A stretch of 64,000 bases of DNA from Acholoe squamosa (lineage: Eukaryota; Annelida; Polychaeta; Phyllodocida; Polynoidae), in the NCBI GenBank assembly GCA_949317995.1, contig OX439041.1, positions 15,717,501-15,781,500 on the forward strand. Direction: 5' to 3'. Below the pieces are notes generated by a model. It was not told where the DNA came from, ran no database searches, and saw nothing but the letters and a program-made list of their open reading frames with translations. Below are positions 1 to 7,241 of the stretch, in pieces (within the stretch, counting starts at the first letter, position 1; every line of letters begins with the position of its first letter). Both the position numbers and the translations under genes were made by a program.

Positions 1-1
1 T

Positions 2-403
2 CATGCAAAAGACAACACAGTGGGTATGGACGCCGACATCAAAGAAAGAATACCTTACAGAACGACTGCTAAAAATCTCTACAGAGAATTATCACGTCAC
101 GGAAGTGAGATATTAAATTGGAACAGAGACGGGGAAATATATGTGAACGGGAAGTGTGTCCCTGGAACTGACATAACAGATTTGTTAGCTTTTGCTGCCA
201 GACCAAAGTCGTTGAGGAAGGACCAAGCTAAAGGAAGACAGGTCTTCATAAGAGCAGTTAAAAGGTTGAACCCCACCTTGAAGTTTGTCAAAAACAAGTC
301 GGCTTTTGCTGCCAGTCCCTTGAAGAGGGCATCGCCTATCAAGAAGAGGAAAGTGAGTCAAAAAGGAACTGGCCGTAAGTTTATATGGTGCACAAGGCTT
401 TGA
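2..403 (+). CDS. Polinton-associated protein of unknown function, 5' partial
   Basis: The frame is open to the left edge of the window, so the true start may lie outside; the first internal ATG is at 26. The visible part is about 126 residues. It has a basic helical stretch, then a WN-x-DGEIYVNGKCVPGT core followed by a D-L-L segment, and a lysine/arginine-rich tail with an SPIKKRKV stretch that looks like a nuclear localisation signal. I recall similar ORFs next to integrase genes in Polinton-like elements of invertebrates; no function is known to me. It is followed by the integrase in another frame, overlapping by about 19 bases. Function is not assigned; membership of the viral element is inferred from position and from the core pattern. 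Confidence 0.6.
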   Translation, partial: HAKDNTVGMDADIKERIPYRTTAKNLYRELSRHGSEILNWNRDGEIYVNGKCVPGTDITDLLAFAARPKSLRKDQAKGRQVFIRAVKRLNPTLKFVKNKSAFAASPLKRASPIKKRKVSQKGTGRKFIWCTRL

Positions 404-1465
404 AGAAAGATGTCCTCAGGTTTTACACAGATCCTATACAACCTGGAAGTTTCACCAGTGTATCTAAACTTCAACGTCATCACTTCAAGAAAACAAAGAA
501 AAAAAAACATAGAACAAGCTTTGGAAGATGTAGACGCATACACCAGACACAAACCTTACAAGAGAAGATTTCCTAGAAGAAAAACACAAATATGGGGCAT
601 AGACAAACAGTGGCAACTTGATCTTATAGACATGCGAGAATTGTTAAAGGAAAACAAAGGATACCAGTACCTTCTAGCGGGAATAGATGTGTTTTCAAGG
701 TATGGTTTTGGGCAACCTGTGAAAAGTAAGAGAGCTGATGACGTCACAGAGGCTTTCAAAAAAATGAGCAAAGAAAGAAAATCTCAACAAATTCAAACTG
801 ACAAGGGCAAAGAGTTTGTCAACAAAATTTTCAAGAAGCACTGTGAAGATGAAAACATCAATTTTTTCACAGGTGAAAACGACGATGTGAAGTGTGCCTT
901 AGCTGAAAGGTTCAACTCTACTATTCAAGGAAAAATGTGGAGATGTTTCTCTCATTTAAATAACTACAAATGGGTTGACTTGCTGCCCGACTTGGTTAAG
1001 TCCTACAATCTAACTTACCACAAAACCTTAGCAGCTGCCCCTTCAGACATAAATAAAGACAACTCAGAAGTCTTGTTTTACAGGTTGTACGATCAACCTC
1101 AAAAGAAAAAAGTTCCTGTCCTTAAATTGAAGAGAAAAAATCAAGTGCGAATGTTGAAAACAAAGAAAACATTTAACAGAGGGTACGAACCTAACTGGAC
1201 AGAGGAAATATACACAGTGGACGGTGTTTCACCCAAAGGGTACCACCTCAAAGATCTCCTTGGAGAAGAGATAAAAGGAAGCTTTTACGAACCTGAAGTT
1301 CAGAAGGTGCAAGCCCGTCACGGAAGACGCTTCAACATAGAAAAAATAGTTAAATACAGAGGAAAAGGCAAGAAAAGAGAAGCCTTCATCAAGTGGAAGG
1401 GTTATGGAGACAAGTTTAACACTTGGGAACCTGTGAAGAACATAGACAAATGGCATTTACCTTAA
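385..1465 (+). pseudogene. Polinton-type DDE integrase with C-terminal chromodomain, one frameshift
   Basis: Retrovirus-like integrase, expected to insert the element's DNA ends into the host chromosome. In the main frame (ATG 410, 351 residues) the catalytic triad is D71 (WQLDLID), D131 (QTDKGKEF) and E166 (AERFNS), with 34 residues between the last two, as in a D,D-35-E core. Before it comes a basic RRFPRR stretch typical of this family. Residues about 306-351 form a chromodomain (FIKWKGYGDKFNTWEPV), known in related integrases to bind methylated histone tails. The family's N-terminal Y-D-P-x-x-PGSF-like segment is instead in frame 1 (ATG 385, FYTDPIQPGSF). The frames would join if the A9 run at 499-507 were A8. 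It overlaps the next gene by 16 bases. Either the gene is broken or the run is a sequencing error. Confidence 0.88.
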
Positions 1466-2634
1466 CTTTACCTAGCAACTCGTCTATGAACGTGTTTCCT
1501 GACAACACTTTAACAAGTTACAACATTATTTTGGCAGAATACATTAACTCTCCTACTCAGTTAGAGTGTGCCCTTCAAGAAATAACCTGTCCTACCATGT
1601 GGTACAACGTCAAAGAAGAAGCCATTCTTTTGGCAGAGGGAGAAAACGATGTGAAAAACAACCTCCGCACTGTGGTAGCTTTATTGAACAAGCGCAGAAG
1701 AGAATTTTTTCCTTTGGGAAAACCAGGAGCCCATAGTGTCTTCAGTAGATCTTCAAGCTCTACGTTGGATCTAACAGCCCAATCTGCTTTGAAAAGAGGA
1801 GTGAAAATAACAAAGAACCTACGTCATGTCGACCCTGTGGGACCTACTGAACCCATTCCTCCTCCTGGTCCTGAAAGTGAAAATTCACAGACTCCTGCTG
1901 CTGCGCCTGAGACGCCATCTGGAGGATCCACTCCTAACCAACCGTCACCAGAAGAGGAGGAAAAGGAGGAGGATAAGGGGGAACGTGACACGGCAGGCAG
2001 AGAGAAGAGGGAAATATCGCCAGCTGTTGCTGAAGTGATGTCAATGGACGAGAGGGGCAAAAGATCTGTTTCTTATTTCGAAGAAAATGCCGTCTTCACA
2101 GACTCTGCTCATGTTTCTCCTCTGTCTCCCAGTCAGTTACAGGCTGTGAAAATATCTACACGCTTCAAAGAAATAAGTAGATTCCTCTCTAAGTATTACT
2201 TCAAGGAAGGGAGCACCTACAACATTTTTGCCTTAGAAGGTGTCAACCTGGAAAGCAACTCAGAGTTGGTAGGATACTTGAACAGGACCATAAATAAACT
2301 ACAGAGCATGTTGGTAACAAAACTAAGAAACTACAGAAAGAATAACAAAGCCACTGTGTTTCACTACAACAGATATACTATGAAAAGTGTAATTTCCCTG
2401 CCTCCTGGTGTTGTCATGCAACTCCCAGAAAACTTAGGGAAACAATTAGGTTTTGATGGAAGTGTTTTCCGGAGTGGCAAGACGCAAAGCCCCTACGTAG
2501 TAGACCTTCAGTACAAAAGTCGATGTGCTTTCGTGTACTCTGACATAGTCAAGCACAGTCTAGTGGGTGATTCTAAAGCACCCCTTCTAAGGCAAGTCAA
2601 CATAAATCGCTACAACGTGACATGCAAACCATAA
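1450..2634 (+). CDS. Polinton/adintovirus penton-like minor capsid protein
   Basis: Predicted single-jelly-roll vertex (penton) protein, 394 residues and intact. The start is taken at ATG 1450 because the family begins with a short hydrophobic stretch followed by LPSNSSMNVFPDN; an earlier ATG at 1423 only adds integrase-overlap residues. The N-terminal part (residues 1-60) has the family's PSNSS...T..YN signature and a C-P-T-MWYNV motif. Residues about 130-220 are a Pro/Glu/Ser-rich disordered insert. The C-terminal part has LPENLGKQLGF and FVYSDIV...VGDSKAPLLR, conserved in metazoan Polinton homologues. It is packed behind the integrase and before the core and capsid genes. Family assignment rests on recalled motifs; penton function is established for Polintons only by fold prediction. 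Confidence 0.8.
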   Translation: MAFTLTLPSNSSMNVFPDNTLTSYNIILAEYINSPTQLECALQEITCPTMWYNVKEEAILLAEGENDVKNNLRTVVALLNKRRREFFPLGKPGAHSVFSRSSSSTLDLTAQSALKRGVKITKNLRHVDPVGPTEPIPPPGPESENSQTPAAAPETPSGGSTPNQPSPEEEEKEEDKGERDTAGREKREISPAVAEVMSMDERGKRSVSYFEENAVFTDSAHVSPLSPSQLQAVKISTRFKEISRFLSKYYFKEGSTYNIFALEGVNLESNSELVGYLNRTINKLQSMLVTKLRNYRKNNKATVFHYNRYTMKSVISLPPGVVMQLPENLGKQLGFDGSVFRSGKTQSPYVVDLQYKSRCAFVYSDIVKHSLVGDSKAPLLRQVNINRYNVTCKP

Positions 2635-2801
2635 GTTTTCAAAACTTGATATATCTGCCAGTCACTAAAACTACCTTCAGACAGATAGGCATATAAGGCA
2701 TATACTTAAGAGACAAGACCGGGGAACCAATACCATTTGAAAGCGGATCAGTGTCGGTAGTACTTGCCTTCAGACCTCTTCTAGGATAAAGGTATACGAC
2801 C
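2635..2801 (+). promoter_or_regulatory. Non-coding gap before the late gene cluster, TATA-like box
   Basis: This 167-bp gap is the only sizeable space between genes in the viral element. It holds a TATAAG at 2692-2697, about 105 bp before the ATG of the core-protein gene, and sits upstream of the core, capsid and protease genes. A promoter for that cluster is inferred only from position and the TATA-like box. Confidence 0.3.
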
Positions 2802-3047
2802 ATGCTTCACTACTATGGAACCCCTCCCTACCTGGCCCCTAGGGGTCAGTATGCTGAATACTACAGAAAATCACAGTTTGGGAACGGCGCTTTACCAGCA
2901 TACGGAGGCAGGGGCAGACAAAGAGGACATGGACTGGGATCGTTAATCGGTGGTTTACTGAGAGGAGCTGTTCCCGGCAAGCGTGGAGGACGTGGGGGGC
3001 AACAAGGCAGAGGTAGAGGTCAAGGCAGAGGAAACACCTTGTTCTAG
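2802..3047 (+). CDS. Small Gly/Arg-rich virion core protein, adenovirus pX-like
   Basis: An 81-residue, strongly basic protein. It has a Tyr/Pro-rich N-terminus (HYYGTPPYLAPRG), a hydrophobic glycine-rich segment (GLGSLIGGLLRGAVPG, about residues 45-60) and a C-terminal run of Arg-Gly and Gln-Gly repeats. Adintoviruses and Polintons encode short proteins with this layout between penton and major capsid genes; they are compared with adenovirus pX/pVI, which condense DNA or disturb membranes. The stop codon is two bases before the ATG of the major capsid gene. Composition, size and position agree; DNA condensation or membrane activity is inferred. Confidence 0.65.
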   Translation: MLHYYGTPPYLAPRGQYAEYYRKSQFGNGALPAYGGRGRQRGHGLGSLIGGLLRGAVPGKRGGRGGQQGRGRGQGRGNTLF

Positions 3048-3049
3048 TC

Positions 3050-4366
3050 ATGAGTGTCATTCATCCCAAGGGTCAAGTATGTGCAGTAGGAGAACTAGAT
3101 CTACATGCCTTACCTGTCATTTAAAAGGACATTTTAAAGTGCCAAGTAATAACCAAGACTACCAACAATGCCCTCACTCCACACACTGAAACTTTTGACT
3201 TCACCTTCGAACCAAGCAACCTGTACACAGACCTCTCAGAAACTGAGATGTACATGGAACTGGAAGCCGTGGCGGCCGATGGAACAACCCACCTTGCCGT
3301 CGACATAGAAGCTGCTCCAGTCAACAACTTGGCACATGCTCTCTTTGCTTCCTGTCAGTTGCTAATAAATGAAGAGAAAGTCACCAGCAACAACGAAGAC
3401 TATGGTCTCAAGGCCTACATTTTGGACACAATTTGCTGCAACAAAGAAGACAAAGAGACTCATCTGAAAGGATGCCAAAAGTACATGAAAGACACCTGTG
3501 GACACATGGTAACCAGAGGGGACTCCAATGCAGGATGGACGGCACGGAGAGCAGAATTCAGTGCCCGCAACAAACACGCCTTAGTCATGAGGCCCCACCT
3601 GGATTTGATCAAACAGTGCAAGGTGCTGCCTCTGAACTGTGAAATCAAGTTCATCTTCGAAAAAAATCAACCCAATTACTAGATGATGCAAGCAGCCGAT
3701 CAAAACTACTGGATCAAAATCACCAAAGCTGAAATGTCACTTCTCCAAAAAAGTGTCGACGACGAGGTGGTAAAAACTCACGTCAGCAGTGTGAGGAACC
3801 CACATTGGGGACCTTTCAACTATCACATAGCCAGGTGTAAAGTCACTAAACACACTTTGGACGGCGGCTCACAAGACTACAGTTGGACTCAACCTGACAC
3901 TACTCAAATCCCCACCAGGATAGTCTTGTGTATGATAAAGGAAACAGCAGCTGCTGGGACTAAGACAGAAAATCCTTTCAACTGCAGACATTTCAACGTG
4001 AAGGAAATTTGCGTGAGATATGACGATCAGAAGTTTGAGTTGAAGACTGACTTCTAAACAGGCAACTGCATCAGAGCCTACAGTCAAATGTTCAGAGACA
4101 GTGGGTTGTCAGCTTTGGGGCAAGACTGTGGCATAAGTTTGGAAGATTTTAAAGGTGGATATTCCTTCTTTGTTTTCGACCTCACCCCAGACAGAGCACC
4201 TGAAGACAGTCGTATAAATCTCATCAAGCAAGGAAAGCTGGGCATTTCCCTCAGGTTTGCCACCCCGACTACTCATGCCATATCTGCCATCTTGTGTTCC
4301 TTCTATGACAACAACATCCAACTGACAGCTGACTGTCTTCCTGTCACAGACTACCACATGAACTGA
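3050..4366 (+). pseudogene. Polinton/adintovirus double-jelly-roll major capsid protein with three in-frame stops
   Basis: Hexon-like capsid shell protein. One frame of 439 codons from ATG 3050 to the TGA at 4364-4366 gives the whole gene, interrupted by TAA 3122-3124, TAG 3680-3682 and TAA 4055-4057. Homology runs across all three stops. The start M-S-V-I-HP followed by an ELDL segment, the APVNNLAHALFASCQLLIN segment, DNAGW-like and ARNKHALVMRPHLDL stretches, PFNCRHFNVKEICV and FFVFDLTPD all match the family often annotated in invertebrates as F54H12.2-like, which is the Polinton major capsid protein. There is no frameshift. Three substitutions in otherwise conserved sequence imply an inactive endogenous copy; programmed readthrough of three stops is unlikely. 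Confidence 0.88.
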
Positions 4367-4371
4367 GAAGA

Positions 4372-4485
4372 ATGAGAACTTCAGACATAACAGCTGCACT
4401 GGGAAATCATCCACACACAAGGCGTTTCTACCTTGGAACTTTTGCCAGTGATCAATGTCCTAAAAAACCATTTCCCTCTACATAA
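4372..4485 (+). pseudogene. 5' fragment of adenain-like maturation protease
   Basis: A 37-codon ORF that begins five bases after the capsid stop. It has the N-terminal pattern of the adenovirus-type cysteine protease of Polintons: a short helix ending in NHP-x-TRR followed by Y-L-G-T-F-A-S-D-Q. The catalytic His, Asp/Glu and Cys regions are missing, because the reading frame stops at 4483-4485, exactly where Ty3-type RT sequence begins on the other strand. This marks where the viral element was cut off. Its position after the capsid gene fits Polinton gene order. Confidence 0.65.
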
Positions 4486-5125
4486 GGGTAATATGTTATA
4501 TTGGAATAATCCCATATGGCTAGAAAAGACTGTTTTTTCCATGTCTTCGGGTTTCATTCCAATTTAGACTGTAAGTCCAGGGTGCAGAAATATTTGTTCC
4601 CACCGAGGGAGTCCAAAGTTTCATCAATCCTAGGTAAAGGATAAGAATTCTTCTTAGTTAAACCATTAAGCTTTCGATAATCCACACTTTCTTCGTAGTC
4701 AGACAAACAGGACTAGACCAAGGGCTGGTACTGGGTACCATAACCCCCTGCTTCAATTGATTGAGGATTTGCTTCTCTACTTCAAGTTTCTTTTTCAGAG
4801 GCAACCTCCGATATGGAATCTTTAAAGGTTTAGCATCCCCAGTGTTGATACTGTGTAGAACTCTATCAGTCCTACCCACTGGACCTCAATCCTCCCTGAA
4901 GGCAGGGAAATAGTCTGTTAACAGGTTTTCAAGCCTCCTTTTTTCATAAGCACTGGTCAACAATGAGTCGTCAACAAGCTTGTCCAGCTCATCTGTCAAT
5001 TTCTTAACAGGTATCGGGTCCACCTCCCTTTCGAAGTGGACTTCAGAAACACATTCGGTAAGGCACATTTGACCTACATGTTCATTCTTATTTAAATAAA
5101 TGAGGTCAAATCCTTGGTTGGTCAT
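4486..5125 (-). pseudogene. Ty3-type retrotransposon reverse transcriptase (N-terminal part) and preceding linker, decayed
   Basis: Reading from 5125 down, a protease-RT linker is followed by the RT entry pattern: [35 protein letters not shown], then in other frames [20 protein letters not shown] and EDMEKTVFSSHMGLFQYN. These are RT domains 1 to 4 of Ty3/gypsy polyproteins. The catalytic Y-x-D-D box and everything after it are absent because the sequence ends at the junction with the Polinton fragment near 4485. At least two frameshifts and a small deletion after LTTKK make it non-functional. Confidence 0.8.
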
Positions 5126-5167
5126 GGGGATGACCGTCCAAGCTCCATTGCCGACCAGGGTGTCAAC

Positions 5168-5614
5168 TCAGCCTCTCCTGGTTGGGTTCGAACACCGCAT
5201 TGGCTCCCTTAAACGCCCAGTTCCAGGAGGAATCTTCACAGTCTGTACCACTGTCACCACAGAGGACACATGTCTTAAAACACAACGGATTTCCAAGTTG
5301 TATGGATGCCTAACTTTCATCGACCCGTGATGCGAGTCCAACACGGTGCCATACAAACTAGCGAAGTCCAGCCCAATTATTCAATCATCGCTAATTTCAG
5401 CAATGGTAGGGCACATGACAAAGTCATGTCTGCCCATTCTGATCTGTATGAAGGTTTTACCAAAAGTCTGCATACGGCAACCGTCCGCCGTGCAAGCATT
5501 TACACCCACTTGAAGTGCATCAGTCTTACCCGACATCAGTTCGAAGAACTTCATGGAGATACAGGAATGGCTGGCACCAGCATCTTTTAAGAATTCCCTG
5601 ACCTTTTCCTTCAC
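5168..5614 (-). pseudogene. Ty3-type aspartic protease, decayed
   Basis: The active-site loop reads D-A-G-A-S-H-S-C-I-S where the family has D-T/S-G-A-(T/S)-H-(S/N). The Thr/Ser of the catalytic triplet is Ala, which would impair activity. The flap and the second hydrophobic strand follow, then an in-frame TGA at 5381-5383, then IIGLDFASLYGTVLD, matching the usual I-L-G-x-D-F-L region near the end of retroviral-type proteases. It lies between the CCHC gag and the RT of the same remnant. Confidence 0.7.
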
Positions 5615-5978
5615 TGATACAGTAACGTACCACCTTTTCCCTCCTAGTGGGGAAGGATTCTCAGCAAATCAAAGTCACCAAGCTCCCATTGAAAACCTTT
5701 CAAGAAGACTAAACATGAATGGTCTGGGGGAAGGTGTGTCGCACTCACCTGGGCCAGATCTCTGACCCAGCCTTCCTCGTCTTTGGTGCAGGATTTCTCC
5801 CTCGGGCCTCAGATCCCCTGATCCGCCATCACATCAAAGCTCCCGGCCCTGACTGGAGTGAGAGGTTCCTTCTCACTTACCAGACTCCCGGGAGGAATTG
5901 GCTCATTTGATAGATCGATCTCACTGTTTTGGCAGATCCTTTCAGGGATCACATCTTTTGCCCTTAACATGACCCCCT

Positions 5979-6517
5979 CTAGTTTTTCTCATCCCTTAAT
6001 TCGTCCTCACCTTCCTTAACAGCCGTAACATGAGCAAGTATGGGCTTCAGAGCAGTACATTCGTGGGCATGATGACCCATCTCCTGACATCTGTAGCATC
6101 TCAACCGAGATCGATCCACCCTCTGTCGGGGCCGTCTCATGGTCATGGCTTTAGTAAAGGTTTTAATCATTTCTTCCATCATTTTGGTTGCATCCATCTG
6201 TGTTTGGGTTGCTACAGAGGTAGTAGCATTGGATGTCGTTGAAGTGTGTATCGAGGAAGACCTCAGATCTTGAGGATTTGTTCCCTCCATCTAAGTGGGT
6301 TCAGCCTTGGGTCTGACATCCCAACCAGGAGCTTTCTTATTAAACATTTGTATTTCCTCTTCATATCTTGCTTGACTTGAACAGCAGAAATGCTTTGATC
6401 TTGCTCTTCGATCTCGATCACCTCAACATTAGAGTCACCCCCATCAGCCTGGTGCATGGAGAAGATGGGACCTGTCAGGGTCATAGCGGCTGCCTTCATG
6501 GGGACTTTACACACCAT
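5979..6517 (-). pseudogene. Ty3-type gag C-terminal part with CCHC zinc knuckle, frameshifted
   Basis: Two overlapping frames. The downstream one (6290-5979) has a Thr/Met-rich stretch, the basic segment MRRPRQRVDRSRLR and a zinc knuckle C-YR-C-QEMG-H-HAHE-C, a perfect CX2CX4HX4C nucleocapsid motif that binds template RNA. The upstream one (6517-6263) is acidic, with an E/D/V-rich stretch; its first 37 codons are duplicated in inverted orientation at 6791-6898. Order gag, protease, RT on the minus strand fits one Ty3-type element. Confidence 0.72.
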
Positions 6518-6898
6518 TAAGGTTCAAACTTTGTTAAAGTCGTCTATTCCCTCAAAAAAGGTTGGTCAGCCCCGCATTCTTCCCTTTCCAAGCTGCAATT
6601 TTCGAGGGTTGAAAATGTTTTATTGTCAAGTCACTATTCATACAGAAAGTGGTAAAATTAGACAATAATGTGAATCCTCGTTCAGTTATTACATTAAGTG
6701 GTTGTGCAAATTGCAGCTTGGAAAGGGAAGAATGCGGGGCTGACCAACCTTTTTGAGGGAATAGACGACTTTAACAAAGTTTGAACCTTAATGGTGGGTA
6801 AAGTCCCCATGAAGGCAGCCGCTATGACCCTGACAGGTCCCGTCTTCTCCATGCACCAGGCTGATGGGGGTGACTCTGATGTTGAGGTGATCGAGATC
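6410..6898. repeat. Inverted duplication of gag sequence (arms of about 190 bp, 106-bp spacer)
   Basis: Positions 6410-6601 and 6708-6898 are reverse complements with only a few mismatches, separated by an AT-rich spacer at 6602-6707. Each arm contains the same gag codons (VPMKAAAMTLTGP and on). The shared ends are GATCGAGATC outside and AAATTGCAGCTT inside. An inverted duplication inside a coding remnant suggests a rearrangement at insertion or a fold-back repair event rather than a normal TIR. Confidence 0.85.
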
Positions 6899-7241
6899 TA
6901 TAATCTTACAATAAAATTTCAAAAAGAAGGGCAGCAGGCATGGTACACCAGTTTGTTACTATCAGCAAGTTTTATACTAGCACGTATTACACTATACCAA
7001 CAGGATATATATGGACAGATCAGTAGGTACAAAACATATCTTAAACAGATGATCAGCAGATATACAGCATGATAGTATAGTCACTGTGAGCTCATGGATG
7101 AAATTCATGCAGTGTAGTCTTTCAACAGCTCCACATGAATAAAGTCTAGTAGAGGGTGTAGTCAGCAAACAACAGTTCCCTTTACACAATCAGGATAAGG
7201 TGTAGTCTTTCAACAGCTCCCTAACCTGTATCTTTTTCATA
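6899..7241. other. Non-coding stretch with a 21-bp direct repeat, probable LINE 3' untranslated region
   Basis: No coding sequence is recognisable. The 21-mer GTGTAGTCTTTCAACAGCTCC occurs at 7112-7132 and 7200-7220. The stretch lies directly downstream (on the minus strand) of the LINE ORF2 stop, so at least its right part is probably the element's 3' untranslated region. The left limit is not visible. Confidence 0.4.

Larger units (their letters stand above)
1..4485 (+). mobile_element. Polinton/Maverick (adintovirus-like) endogenous element, right part
   Basis: Six genes in one direction with overlaps or gaps of a few bases: unknown ORF, integrase, penton, core protein, major capsid, protease start. 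This combination of a retrovirus-like integrase with a double-jelly-roll capsid and an adenain-like protease defines Polintons and their viral form. DNA polymerase B and the packaging ATPase are not in the window; they could lie to the left. No terminal inverted repeat can be seen on the right because the element is truncated at about 4485. Confidence 0.88.
4486..6530 (-). mobile_element. Truncated Ty3/gypsy-type retrotransposon remnant
   Basis: Gag zinc knuckle, aspartic protease and the first part of RT are in the correct order on the minus strand. RNase H, integrase and both LTRs are missing. One end abuts the Polinton protease at about 4485, the other lies in the 190-bp inverted duplication. 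Stops and frameshifts throughout show that it is old. Confidence 0.78.

Noticed and set aside
3680..4057. Programmed stop-codon readthrough in the capsid gene
   Set aside because: Three stops of two types without a shared context or downstream structure; simple decay is more likely.
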